From NCBI RefSeq assembly GCF_042654985.1, contig NZ_JBHSMT010000008.1, positions 496,001 to 560,000 on the forward strand: 64,000 nt of DNA. Direction: 5' to 3'. Below are positions 29,326-37,156 of this stretch, piece by piece. The notes beneath the pieces are model-generated. The model saw only the letters and a list, made by a program, of their open reading frames with translations, was not told the origin of the DNA and ran no database searches. The stretch's first letter is position 1, and the number at the start of each line of letters is the position of its first letter. Made by a program: the position numbers and the translations under genes. Origin of the DNA: Paraherbaspirillum soli (GTDB lineage: Bacteria > Pseudomonadota > Gammaproteobacteria > Burkholderiales > Burkholderiaceae_D).

Positions 29326-29805
29326 ATGGAGTTTATTGTGGAAAAACTGGATAAATTTGATCGAATTCTGCTGCGGACCTTGCAGGTCAGCGGGCGCGCT
29401 TCCAACGTCGAGCTGTCGGAGCAGGTCAATTTGTCGCCGCCGCAGTGCTACCGGCGGGTCCAGCGGCTGGAAAAGGAAGGCATCATCCGCGGCTATTCGG
29501 CGCAAGTGGAGCCGGCCTCGATAGGGCTCGGGGTGGTCGCCTTCGTCAGCCTGAACATCGCACGCGAGCAATTCACGCAAGTGCGCAAACTGGAAAAGGC
29601 GATCCGCCTGTTCCCGGAAATCCTCGAGTGCTACACCATTTCCGGCGATTTCGATTACCTGCTGAAAGTGGCTGCCAGCGATTTGAAATCGCTGTCGGCG
29701 TTTTTGACCGATCGCCTGATGCAGGTGCCCGGAGTGGCCGGGGTGCGGTCCATGGTGTGTCTGGAAGAGATCAAGCCGCCCAGCCCGTTACCCTTGGTCG
29801 ATTAA
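29326..29805 (+). CDS. Lrp/AsnC-family regulator of the rocD locus
   Basis: 159 residues: helix-turn-helix (LDKFDRILLRTLQVSGRAS; SPPQCYRRVQRLEKEG) and AsnC ligand domain with SGDFDYLLKVA. Starts at ATG 29326, or GTG 29338. Divergent from rocD, so probably an ornithine/arginine-responsive regulator of that operon. ATTTGTGC motifs in the divergent region (29273-29280) and in a perfect palindrome downstream (29817-29841) are candidate binding sites. Confidence 0.9.
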   Translation: MEFIVEKLDKFDRILLRTLQVSGRASNVELSEQVNLSPPQCYRRVQRLEKEGIIRGYSAQVEPASIGLGVVAFVSLNIAREQFTQVRKLEKAIRLFPEILECYTISGDFDYLLKVAASDLKSLSAFLTDRLMQVPGVAGVRSMVCLEEIKPPSPLPLVD

Positions 29806-29816
29806 AGGCGATCAGC

Positions 29817-29841
29817 GATTTGTGCAATCCCAGCACAAATC
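29817..29841. promoter_or_regulatory. perfect palindrome, candidate Lrp-family operator
   Basis: Arms GATTTGTGC and GCACAAATC with a 7-base spacer, 12 bases after the Lrp gene stop and about 80 bases before the cysteine hydrolase ATG. The half-site ATTTGTGC recurs in the rocD/lrp divergent region. Confidence 0.5.
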
Positions 29842-29923
29842 ATGTGTCGCCGGGCGGCTGTCAATGCGTTGCCGCTCCGCCTAAACTGCGGTCTCCAACT
29901 CACCAATCACCACAGGAGCCCAT

Positions 29924-30562
29924 ATGAATACCGCGACCGCCAGCCTGCCCAACAACCCAACCATCCGCACCATCGTCGGCATTGCCGCCAGCACGCATCT
30001 GGATCCGAAGACGACTGCGGTGGTGGTGATTGATGTCCAGAACGAATATTTCAGCGGCAAGTTGCCGATTCCGGACGGTCTGGCTGTGGTGCGCAATGCC
30101 AATCGCCTGATTGCGCTGGCCGACCGTCACGGCATGCCGGTATTCCATATCCAGCAGTGGAGCCCGCTGACCAGGATGCTGTTTACGCAAGACAGCGTGA
30201 TGGCCGAAATTCATGCGGACCTGCATCAAGCGCCGCATCACACGGTGGTACGCAAACTGTACGCAAGCTCGTTCGCCAGCACCGATCTGCACCAGCAACT
30301 GCAGGCACGCGGGATCAAGAAGCTGATCATCAGCGGCCTGATGACCAACAATTGCGTTGCCGCGACCGCCTTCGATGGCGTGGTGCACGGGTACCAAAAC
30401 ATCATCGCCAGCGATGCCGCCGCCGCCCGCGATCTCGACGTATGGGACGGCAGCGTGATCAATCACAAGGATTTGCATCGGGCGGTGCTGACCGGGCTGT
30501 CGGACGTGGTTGCAGAAATCCGCACTACCGACGCCATTCTTGAACTGACTATCGAAAGCTGA
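29924..30562 (+). CDS. isochorismatase-like cysteine hydrolase
   Basis: 212 residues. Catalytic triad of the family is visible: Asp in VVVIDVQNEYF, Lys in VRKLYASSF and Cys in SGLMTNNCVAAT. These enzymes hydrolyse amide or ester bonds of small molecules (nicotinamide, N-carbamoyl compounds, isochorismate). CACAGGAG precedes the ATG. Followed after two bases by a tautomerase gene. Possibly in the same regulon as rocD given the palindrome upstream; substrate unknown. Confidence 0.88.
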   Translation: MNTATASLPNNPTIRTIVGIAASTHLDPKTTAVVVIDVQNEYFSGKLPIPDGLAVVRNANRLIALADRHGMPVFHIQQWSPLTRMLFTQDSVMAEIHADLHQAPHHTVVRKLYASSFASTDLHQQLQARGIKKLIISGLMTNNCVAATAFDGVVHGYQNIIASDAAAARDLDVWDGSVINHKDLHRAVLTGLSDVVAEIRTTDAILELTIES

Positions 30563-30564
30563 TC

Positions 30565-30981
30565 ATGCCTATCCTGACCGTACTGTTATCCACCGCACCG
30601 GACCGCGCCGTTTCGGCCAAGGTCGCCGCCACCCTGTCGCGCCTGACTGCGGAGATTTTGCACAAGAAGCCGGAAGTGACATCGATCGCGATTTCGCATG
30701 TCGATGCCGAACACTGGTTTGTCGGCGGGCCGTCGCTGGCGGCGCAAAACAAGACCAGTTTCTTCCTCGATATCCGCATTACCGATGAAACCAATACCGC
30801 CGAAGAAAAGGCGCGCTATATCGAGGCGGTATTCCAGGCAATGGGCGACTTGCTGGGCCAGCTGCATCATGAAAGTTACGTCCACGTGCACGATGTGCGG
30901 GCCGCAGCTTATGGTTATGGCGGGCTGACGCAGCAACAGCGGGCGGTGGTGGCGCGTCTGCAAAATCCGCCGCTGGTCTGA
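30565..30981 (+). CDS. tautomerase-family protein (4-oxalocrotonate tautomerase fold)
   Basis: 138 residues beginning MPILTVLLS, so that Met removal exposes the catalytic Pro1 of the superfamily. It is a double-length single-chain form with AISHVDAEHWFVGG and the later YVHVHDVRAAAYGYGG. Two bases after the hydrolase gene, hence co-transcribed. Substrate not predictable. Confidence 0.85.
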   Translation: MPILTVLLSTAPDRAVSAKVAATLSRLTAEILHKKPEVTSIAISHVDAEHWFVGGPSLAAQNKTSFFLDIRITDETNTAEEKARYIEAVFQAMGDLLGQLHHESYVHVHDVRAAAYGYGGLTQQQRAVVARLQNPPLV

Positions 30982-30994
30982 TGGCGATGCTGAA

Positions 30995-31032
30995 ACCTGC
31001 TTGAGGTCGTTCGCGACTGATCTCAAGCAGGT
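30995..31032. terminator. long hairpin between convergent genes
   Basis: ACCTGCTTGAG and CTCAAGCAGGT form a perfect 11-bp stem, topped by a second stem GTCG-TTCG-CGAC. It lies exactly between the tautomerase and ferredoxin stop codons. It lacks a T-run, so it may act as a two-way transcript 3'-end barrier rather than an intrinsic terminator. Confidence 0.6.
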
Positions 31033-31359
31033 CTAAGGTTTGCCGGGAATATTCGATGGCACGCGACGAGCGGCTCTGGGCTCATCAATAATCAGGTCCG
31101 ATTCCGGATAGGCGACGCAGGGCAGAATAAATCCTTCTTTCTTTTCTTCCGCACTGAGCCCGGGCCACTCGATGTTGTGCCGGATTCGGCCGCTGATCAG
31201 GCGGCACATACAGGTTCGGCAGGTGCCATTTCTGCAAGAACTCGGCAAACTGATGTCGGCAAGTTGCGCCGCCCCCAGCAACGAGACGGCGTCAGCTGCC
31301 TCAAACTCCCATCCTTTCGGTTCAATCAGCACGGAGAACCGGCCGTTGGTGACGAACAT
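31033..31359 (-). CDS. 2Fe-2S ferredoxin (plant type)
   Basis: 108 residues with the cluster cysteines in SCRNGTCRTCMC and a distal ILPCVAYP, the CX4CX2C...C pattern. Electron carrier for oxygenases or reductases. No partner reductase is adjacent. The N-terminal part (FSVLIEPKGWEFEA) is a beta-grasp strand pair. It starts at ATG 31359. Confidence 0.9.
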   Translation of the reverse strand: MFVTNGRFSVLIEPKGWEFEAADAVSLLGAAQLADISLPSSCRNGTCRTCMCRLISGRIRHNIEWPGLSAEEKKEGFILPCVAYPESDLIIDEPRAARRVPSNIPGKP

Positions 31360-31545
31360 AATTCAATCCTTTGAAAAAACTCGGTGAAATCTTTTCCGCC
31401 TTAGCCTTTGATAGGCTTGGCAGCGATCTTGTGGAATCGCCCTGCAATATGCTGTTTGGGGAAGGGTGGATCTGGGTGAACAAAGGTTACACCTGCAATT
31501 TTAATGGTCAGTCGTCAGAAAGCTGTACAGAACGTCCTTAGTCGG

Positions 31546-31566
31546 GCAGAATTTTCTGCTTTTTTT
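31546..31566 (+). terminator. short T-rich terminator with no upstream gene
   Basis: GCAGAA-TT-TTCTGC followed by seven T on the plus strand. No plus-strand gene lies between 31033 and here, so it would end either a small RNA or an untranslated transcript in the 262-bp gap (31360-31621). Nothing else is recognised in that gap. Confidence 0.45.
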
Positions 31567-31621
31567 CGTCGTTCTGTCGCTGCTTCATTCACCGTCAAAA
31601 TTTAATGGGTCGTACCTCATC

Positions 31622-31996
31622 ATGAACAAAAAACTCGTCCAAACGTTTTTGGTCGGCAGCATGGTAGTCATGCTAACTGCCTGCTCAACGCAAGGGCATT
31701 TCGTTATACCGGAAGGAAGCACGCTCTATCTCGGAGGTCGGCCTGAACCCGTTCAAGTGACAAGTACCGGAATGGTCGATACTCCAGCATTCGGCTGGGA
31801 CTCAATGGGTGTGCCGCCGGAGAAAGGCATTCAATATCGTGTTGAGAAAGATGGCAAAACTTTGCAGGAAGGAAAGCTGCGACCTGTCTTGCGTGCAAAA
31901 GCACTTTTCCTTCCACCAATTTTCGGCATCCTTACCGTTCCAACCGGCTTAAATCCAAACATTACTTACAATCTTGTCACTGGAAAGCAAGAGTAA
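31622..31996 (+). CDS. small predicted lipoprotein
   Basis: 124 residues with a lipoprotein signal: basic MNKKLVQ, hydrophobic core and lipobox LTAC (Cys 21). The mature part is beta-rich (EGSTLYLGGRPEPVQVTS). No family recognised. Lower GC than neighbours. Probably outer-membrane anchored. Confidence 0.75.
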   Translation: MNKKLVQTFLVGSMVVMLTACSTQGHFVIPEGSTLYLGGRPEPVQVTSTGMVDTPAFGWDSMGVPPEKGIQYRVEKDGKTLQEGKLRPVLRAKALFLPPIFGILTVPTGLNPNITYNLVTGKQE

Positions 31997-32042
31997 ATAC
32001 GTACATGTTCGATATCTGTCATCAACTATTAAAAAAGCACTC

Positions 32043-32198
32043 ATGAATATTCACCTCTCCGTCGTACCGCTTGTCTCGCTGATCGCCGGCGTCCTGATCC
32101 TGGTCATGCCGAAGCTCTTGAACTATATTGTTGCGTTCTATTTGATCGCCATCGGCGTTATCGGCATATTCGGCTTGGGCCACTTCCGTTTGCATTAA
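32043..32198 (+). CDS. DUF3096-type small membrane protein
   Basis: 51 residues, two closely spaced hydrophobic helices (LSVVPLVSLIAGVLILVMP; LLNYIVAFYLIAIGVIGIFG). It matches the pattern of DUF3096 proteins. Start ATG 32043, as the open frame upstream overlaps the lipoprotein gene. No strong ribosome site. Function unknown. Confidence 0.75.
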   Translation: MNIHLSVVPLVSLIAGVLILVMPKLLNYIVAFYLIAIGVIGIFGLGHFRLH

Positions 32199-32204
32199 AT
32201 CCAG

Positions 32205-33107
32205 TCACGCCCATCTCGGCGTGCTGTACCACTCCACCGCAAAATCGACAAACGCCCTCACCTTCGGCGATAAATGCCGGTTTTGCGGATACAGCACATA
32301 CAGTTCGCGCGGCCTCAGCGTGAAATCCGGCAGTACCTGAACCAGGTCGCCGCGCCGCAAATCTTCATGCACGATGAATGACCCGGAGGCGGCGATGCCC
32401 AGCCCGGCCAGCGCCGCCGAGCGCAGCGCAATCCCGGTATTGGCTTGCAGATTGCCGCGCACGGTGGCGCTGTGCACAGTGCCGTCGGCGGCGCGGAAGT
32501 GGAATTCGCCGGGCTTTTGCGCCAGCGTATAAGTTAGGCAGTTGTGCTGCGCCAGATCGGCGGGCGTTTGCGGGATGCCGTGCCGTTGCAGATAGTCCGG
32601 CGAGGCCACCAGCAGCATGTCGCTTGCCGCCAGCCGCTTCGCCACCAGGGTCGAATCGGGCAGCGCATGCGTTAGCCGCAGCGCGACGTCGAAACCTTCT
32701 TCAATCAAATCAACCAGCCGGTCGTCGCAGACCAGATCCACCTTGAGTTGCGGATTGGCGATGATGAATGACGGCAGCCATTGCGCCAGCTCCAGCGTGC
32801 CGAACGCCATCGGCGCATTGATCCGTAGCTGCCCGGACGGACGCGCCTGATGCGCCGAGACTGCGTGTGCCGCATCGTCCACCTGATCGATGATGTGCCG
32901 GCAGCGTTCGTAATACTCCTGCCCCGCTTCCGTCAGCGCAAAACGGCGCGTGGTGCGATTGAGCAGTTGCGCGCCGAGTTGCAACTCCAGTTGCCGCACC
33001 TGGCGCGAGACGATGGTGTGCGATTGGTTGAGTTCGGCCGCGGCAGCGGTGAAACTGCCGGTTTCCACCACGCGCCGGAACGCGCGCATCGTTGCCAGTT
33101 GATCCAT
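32205..33107 (-). CDS. LysR-family transcriptional regulator
   Basis: 300 residues; N-terminal helix-turn-helix MDQLATMRAFRRVVETGSFT with SHTIVSRQVRQLE, typical of the CrgA/DmlR-like LysR group, followed by a periplasmic-binding-protein-like domain. Target unknown; no divergent enzyme gene stands next to it, only an RDD protein. Confidence 0.9.
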   Translation of the reverse strand: MDQLATMRAFRRVVETGSFTAAAAELNQSHTIVSRQVRQLELQLGAQLLNRTTRRFALTEAGQEYYERCRHIIDQVDDAAHAVSAHQARPSGQLRINAPMAFGTLELAQWLPSFIIANPQLKVDLVCDDRLVDLIEEGFDVALRLTHALPDSTLVAKRLAASDMLLVASPDYLQRHGIPQTPADLAQHNCLTYTLAQKPGEFHFRAADGTVHSATVRGNLQANTGIALRSAALAGLGIAASGSFIVHEDLRRGDLVQVLPDFTLRPRELYVLYPQNRHLSPKVRAFVDFAVEWYSTPRWA

Positions 33108-33326
33108 GATGCGAAGCTCCGCAACGAATAAAAGCGCAACGCTATCAGAATCGGCCGCGGCTGGCGAATGTCGAAGCTGGCCCTATTCAAATTCTTCCGT
33201 CGGATCTTTTTGGCGGCTGGTAAAGTACGCAACTGAGTACGAAATTGAGTACCCTGCCAAGTACACAAGCCGCGCTTACGGATTGGATGTGAACGCTTTT
33301 AATGATCTAGTAACCAGGACCGGTAA

Positions 33327-33800
33327 ATGATGAACAGCGATCAATCTGCAGAACTTGAATACGTGGGATTCTGGCTAAGGGTGGGGGCGTCGCTGATCGA
33401 CACGATAGTGTTGATGGTGGTGCTGTTTCCGCTGACGTTTGCAATTTATGGCAGGGCAAATCCGGAATTCGACTTTCTTGCTGCCTGGTCATCCGATTAT
33501 TTTCTTGCCTATGCGTTGCCGGCACTGTTTTACATTGCGTTCTGGAGTAAAAAACAGGCAACGCCAGGGAAGATGGCCATTTCAGCCACGATTGTCGATG
33601 ACAAAACCGGTGGGCCGCCAACGTTGACGCAGTACATCGTCAGGTATCTGGGCTACATCGTGGCGACGATTCCTTTCGGTCTCGGCCTTGTCTGGGTTGG
33701 GTTCGACAAGAAAAAGCAGGGCTGGCACGACAAGATGGCGGGCACGGTGGTGGTTCGTCCCAGGAATAGCGGTACGGAAGCGGTCCGATTCGGGCCATAG
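33327..33800 (+). CDS. RDD-family membrane protein
   Basis: 157 residues with three hydrophobic helices. The RDD signature is partly seen: an Arg and two Asp in FWLRVGASLIDTIVL and in the last part DKKKQGWHDKMAGTVVV. Family function is unclear (some members exchange sodium). Start at ATG 33327 or 33330. Confidence 0.85.
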   Translation: MMNSDQSAELEYVGFWLRVGASLIDTIVLMVVLFPLTFAIYGRANPEFDFLAAWSSDYFLAYALPALFYIAFWSKKQATPGKMAISATIVDDKTGGPPTLTQYIVRYLGYIVATIPFGLGLVWVGFDKKKQGWHDKMAGTVVVRPRNSGTEAVRFGP

Positions 33801-33848
33801 CCGATACTAGTTTCCGTATCTCCCTTTTCTAATTTTTGGCTCAGGATT

Positions 33849-34613
33849 ATGTGTCAGCTACTTGGAATGAATTGCAATGTGCCGACCGACATTGTGTTCA
33901 GCTTTACCGGCTTTGCCACCCGCGGCGGCCAGACCGATCATCACAGCGACGGCTGGGGGATTGCTTTCTTTGAAGGCGCCGGGGTGCGTCATTTCGTCGA
34001 TTACCAGGCCGCGGTCGCATCGCCGGTAGCGGAGCTGATCCGGCGCTGTCCGATCAAATCGAAAAACGTCATCGCGCATATCCGCAAGGCCACCCAAGGG
34101 CAGGTGGCGCTGCAAAATTGCCATCCGTTCGTGCGCGAGTTGTGGGGCCGCTATTGGGTGTTCGCGCATAACGGCGACCTGAAGGAATTTGCGCCGCGCC
34201 TGAACGGGCCGTTCAGGCCGGTCGGCAATACCGATAGCGAATTGGCGTTCTGCTATTTGTTGCAGCAGCTGCGGCATCGCTTCGGCGATACGCGGCCGGA
34301 CAGCGCCGAGCTGACCGCCGCGCTGCAAGAGCTGACCTCCGAGATTGCGTCCTTCGGGACCTTCAATATGATGCTGTCGGACGGCTCGGCGCTGTTCGCG
34401 CATTGCTCGACCAATCTGTATTACATCGTGCGCCAGTTCCCGTTCGCCGAAGCGCGGCTGTCGGACGAGGATCTCAGCGTCGATTTTTCGCAGGTCACGA
34501 CCCCGCAGGACCGGGTTGCGGTGATCGTGACCGAGCCATTGACGACCAACGAGGTGTGGACCAAGTTTGGCGAAGGGGAGCTGAAGGTGTTTGTGGAAGG
34601 GGCGCCGATGTAG
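33849..34613 (+). CDS. class II glutamine amidotransferase (YafJ-like)
   Basis: 254 residues. Cys2 after the initiator (MCQLLGMN) is the Ntn nucleophile; further glutaminase motifs are TRGGQTDHHSDGWGIAF and HNGDLKEF. It consists of the glutaminase domain alone, with no synthase domain, as in YafJ. Physiological acceptor unknown. Its stop codon runs into a degenerate REP-like repeat. Confidence 0.9.
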   Translation: MCQLLGMNCNVPTDIVFSFTGFATRGGQTDHHSDGWGIAFFEGAGVRHFVDYQAAVASPVAELIRRCPIKSKNVIAHIRKATQGQVALQNCHPFVRELWGRYWVFAHNGDLKEFAPRLNGPFRPVGNTDSELAFCYLLQQLRHRFGDTRPDSAELTAALQELTSEIASFGTFNMMLSDGSALFAHCSTNLYYIVRQFPFAEARLSDEDLSVDFSQVTTPQDRVAVIVTEPLTTNEVWTKFGEGELKVFVEGAPM

Positions 34614-34656
34614 GTCGGAAAAGCGCAGCGTCTTCCGACGCAGCGCTCCGCCCTAC
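34610..34656. repeat. degenerate REP-like repeat, copy 9
   Basis: 47 bp: GTAGGTCGGAA arm with GCGCAGCG core and TTCCGAC, closing CCGCCCTAC. Apparently one complete arm and the end of the other. It lies between two convergent genes and overlaps the amidotransferase stop codon. Confidence 0.6.
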
Positions 34657-35420
34657 GCGTAGTCGATGGTCAGCGGCGCGTGGTCCGAGAACCGCTCATC
34701 CTTGTAAATCCCGACCGCATGCGCGCTGGCGGCGATGCCGGGGGTGGTGATGTGGTAGTCGATGCGCCACCCGACGTTCTTGGCCCAGGCTTGACCGCGA
34801 TTGCTCCACCAGGTGTATTGCTCATCGCGCTGGTCGATTTTGCGGAAGACGTCGACCAGGCCGACTTCATCAAACAGTTGCGTCAGCCAGGCGCGCTCTT
34901 CCGGCAGGAAGCCGGAATTCTTCTTGTTGCCCTTCCAGTTTTTCAGGTCGATTTCCTGGTGCGCGATATTCCAGTCGCCGCAAATCACGACTTCACGGCC
35001 GCTCGCCTTGAGTTCCTGTAAGTGCGGCAGGAAGGCTTCCATGAAGCGGAACTTGGCCAGTTGCCGTTCTTCGCTCGACGAGCCGGACGGGCAGTACAGC
35101 GAGATCACCGTCAGATCGCCGAAATCGCATTCGACATAGCGTCCTTCCGCATCGAATTCCGGATTGCCGAAACCGATCCGGACCGCATTCGGGGAGCGTT
35201 TGCTGTACAGGCCGACGCCGGAATAACCCTTTTTCTCGGCATAGTGGAAATGCCCGACATAACCGTCCGGCGCCAGCATTTGCGGCGTCATGTCTTCCGC
35301 TTGCGCCTTCAGCTCCTGGACGCAGACGAAGTCGGCGGACTGCTTGGCGAGCCATTCGAAAAAGCCTTTTTTTGCCGCGGAGCGGATACCGTTGAGATTG
35401 GCGGAAATGATTCTTGGCAT
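34653..35420 (-). CDS. xth: exodeoxyribonuclease III
   Basis: 255 residues, EEP-family AP endonuclease/3'-exonuclease in base excision repair. Motifs: ISANLNGIRSAAKKGFFEW, metal Glu in VQELKAQ, GDWNIAHQEIDLKN, and the catalytic SDHAPL at the C-terminus. Starts MPRIISANL. Complete. Confidence 0.95.
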   Translation of the reverse strand: MPRIISANLNGIRSAAKKGFFEWLAKQSADFVCVQELKAQAEDMTPQMLAPDGYVGHFHYAEKKGYSGVGLYSKRSPNAVRIGFGNPEFDAEGRYVECDFGDLTVISLYCPSGSSSEERQLAKFRFMEAFLPHLQELKASGREVVICGDWNIAHQEIDLKNWKGNKKNSGFLPEERAWLTQLFDEVGLVDVFRKIDQRDEQYTWWSNRGQAWAKNVGWRIDYHITTPGIAASAHAVGIYKDERFSDHAPLTIDYA

Positions 35421-35685
35421 GGTTGGTCAGTATGAAAAAAGCGTTGAAGGATGAGGCGCGTGCTTGTAATTCAAGGGCGCTAGGATAACCGATTCGGCAG
35501 CGCCGGTTGCGGTTCGGCTGGTCGCCAATTGCATCCAATATTAGCCAAGTGCTACCATCCGTGGGCACGATGTTTGCTGCTATCGATCAGGATCAGATGA
35601 ACTCCATTTAAAATGGCGGTTTGGCGTCGCTTTTATGATTCAAGTAGCGACAAAATTTGTCAACCTCAACCATCTGGAATGTATT

Positions 35686-36351
35686 TTGAACAATTTACGT
35701 CAAGAATTTATTGAATTTGCGGTCAAGGCCGGCGTGCTGCGATTTGGCGAATTCGTGACCAAGGCCGGGCGCACCTCGCCTTATTTCTTCAATGCCGGCC
35801 TGTTTAACGAGGGTGCGGCGTTGGGGCAGTTGGCGCAATTCTACGCGCGCACCTTGATCGACTCGGGTTTGCAATTTGACATGCTGTTCGGCCCTGCCTA
35901 CAAGGGCATCACGCTGGCCTCCGCGACCGCGGTGGCGCTGGCGGCCCAAGGACGCAATGTGCCGTTCGCCTACAACCGCAAGGAAGCCAAGGACCATGGC
36001 GAGGGCGGCACGATAGTCGGCGCCGCATTGCAGGGACGGGTGCTGATCATCGACGACGTGATTTCAGCCGGTACTTCGGTGCGGGAATCGGTCGAGATGA
36101 TTCGCGCTGCGGGCGCTACGCCTTGCGGCGTCCTGATCGCGCTCGATCGGATGGAGAGATCCGGCAAGGATGGCGCGTTGTCGGCCAATTCGGCGGTGCA
36201 GGAAGTGACGCAAGCGTACGGCATGCCGGTGATTTCGATCGGCAACCTGAGCGACTTGCTGGAGTACATTTCCGGCGCCGGCGCCAATCCTGAACTGGCG
36301 CAATACACAGCGGCCGTCGCGGCCTACCGCGAACGCTACGGCGTCGCATAA
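35686..36351 (+). CDS. pyrE: orotate phosphoribosyltransferase
   Basis: 221 residues from TTG 35686 (read MNNLRQEFIEFAVKAGVL, as in related species), with CTGGA upstream; an ATG at 35635 would add 17 unrelated residues. Makes orotidine monophosphate from orotate and PRPP. PRPP loop VLIIDDVISAGTSVRE near residue 125; substrate-binding FGEFVTKAGRTSPYFFN at the N-terminus. Confidence 0.95.
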   Translation: MNNLRQEFIEFAVKAGVLRFGEFVTKAGRTSPYFFNAGLFNEGAALGQLAQFYARTLIDSGLQFDMLFGPAYKGITLASATAVALAAQGRNVPFAYNRKEAKDHGEGGTIVGAALQGRVLIIDDVISAGTSVRESVEMIRAAGATPCGVLIALDRMERSGKDGALSANSAVQEVTQAYGMPVISIGNLSDLLEYISGAGANPELAQYTAAVAAYRERYGVA

Positions 36352-36425
36352 TTTTTCCGCTTGATGCAACACACGGGCCGGCCGCATTCGCGCACGTGTG
36401 TTGACTTATGTCGTGGATGACTGGA

Positions 36426-37073
36426 ATGAATCGCAAGACAACAACTTTTTCTGCAACGCTTTTGCGCTGCCTGTTCTTCTGTTCCGCGGGCTTGCTGCCA
36501 TTGCTTGCCGACGCCCAGATTTTTACCTGCAAAGATGCCGCGGGCCGCACAATTACTGCCGATCATGCGATGCCGGAATGCGCCGATCGCAAGGTTGTCG
36601 AATTAAGCAAAGCCGGCGTGCTGAAGCGTGAAATCCCGGCGCCGCTGACCCCCGAGCAAAAACGTCAGCAGCTGATAGTGGACGAACAGCGCCGGATCGA
36701 AGCGGCAGCGGAAGAACAGAAGCGGCAGCAGGATCGTGCTTTGTTGGCACGCTATCGCAGCGAGAGCGATATTGCGGCATCACGCCACTACTACCTGCAG
36801 TTGTCACAGGATCTGATCAAACAGGATCAGGTCTCTATCGAAGATGCGCAGAGTCAGTTAGCGGCGGCCAATACCGAGGCGGAGTTTTACAAGCACAGAA
36901 AAACCTTGCCGTTCGAATTGCGCAGCAAGATGGATGATGCCAACCGCACCATCGAGCGTTCCAGGAAGAACATGGTCGATCATCAGGCCGAACTGGGCCG
37001 CATCAATGCCAGATTTGACGAGACCTTAAAGCGCTTTAGGGAGTTGACGGTTTCTGCGTCAGCCGCTCAGTAG
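36426..37073 (+). CDS. DUF4124-domain secreted protein with coiled coil
   Basis: 215 residues. Signal peptide ending near LLADAQ, then a DUF4124 domain (IFTCKDAAGRTITADHAMPEC), then a long charged helical region (EQKRQQLIVDEQRRIEAAAEE) likely to form a coiled coil. Probably periplasmic. Role unknown. A terminator follows. Confidence 0.8.
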   Translation: MNRKTTTFSATLLRCLFFCSAGLLPLLADAQIFTCKDAAGRTITADHAMPECADRKVVELSKAGVLKREIPAPLTPEQKRQQLIVDEQRRIEAAAEEQKRQQDRALLARYRSESDIAASRHYYLQLSQDLIKQDQVSIEDAQSQLAAANTEAEFYKHRKTLPFELRSKMDDANRTIERSRKNMVDHQAELGRINARFDETLKRFRELTVSASAAQ

Positions 37074-37114
37074 GCGGGAAATAGGCAGGTAATTACATCG
37101 GATTCTTGCCTGAA

Positions 37115-37150
37115 GCGGTGGCCGGCACTTTCGCCAGCCGCCGCTTTTTT
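37115..37150 (+). terminator. Rho-independent terminator after the DUF4124 gene
   Basis: GCGGTGGC and GCCGCCGC form an 8-bp stem (one G-U), followed by TTTTTT. It ends just before the convergent gatB stop codon. Confidence 0.75.
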
Positions 37151-37156
37151 ACATCC

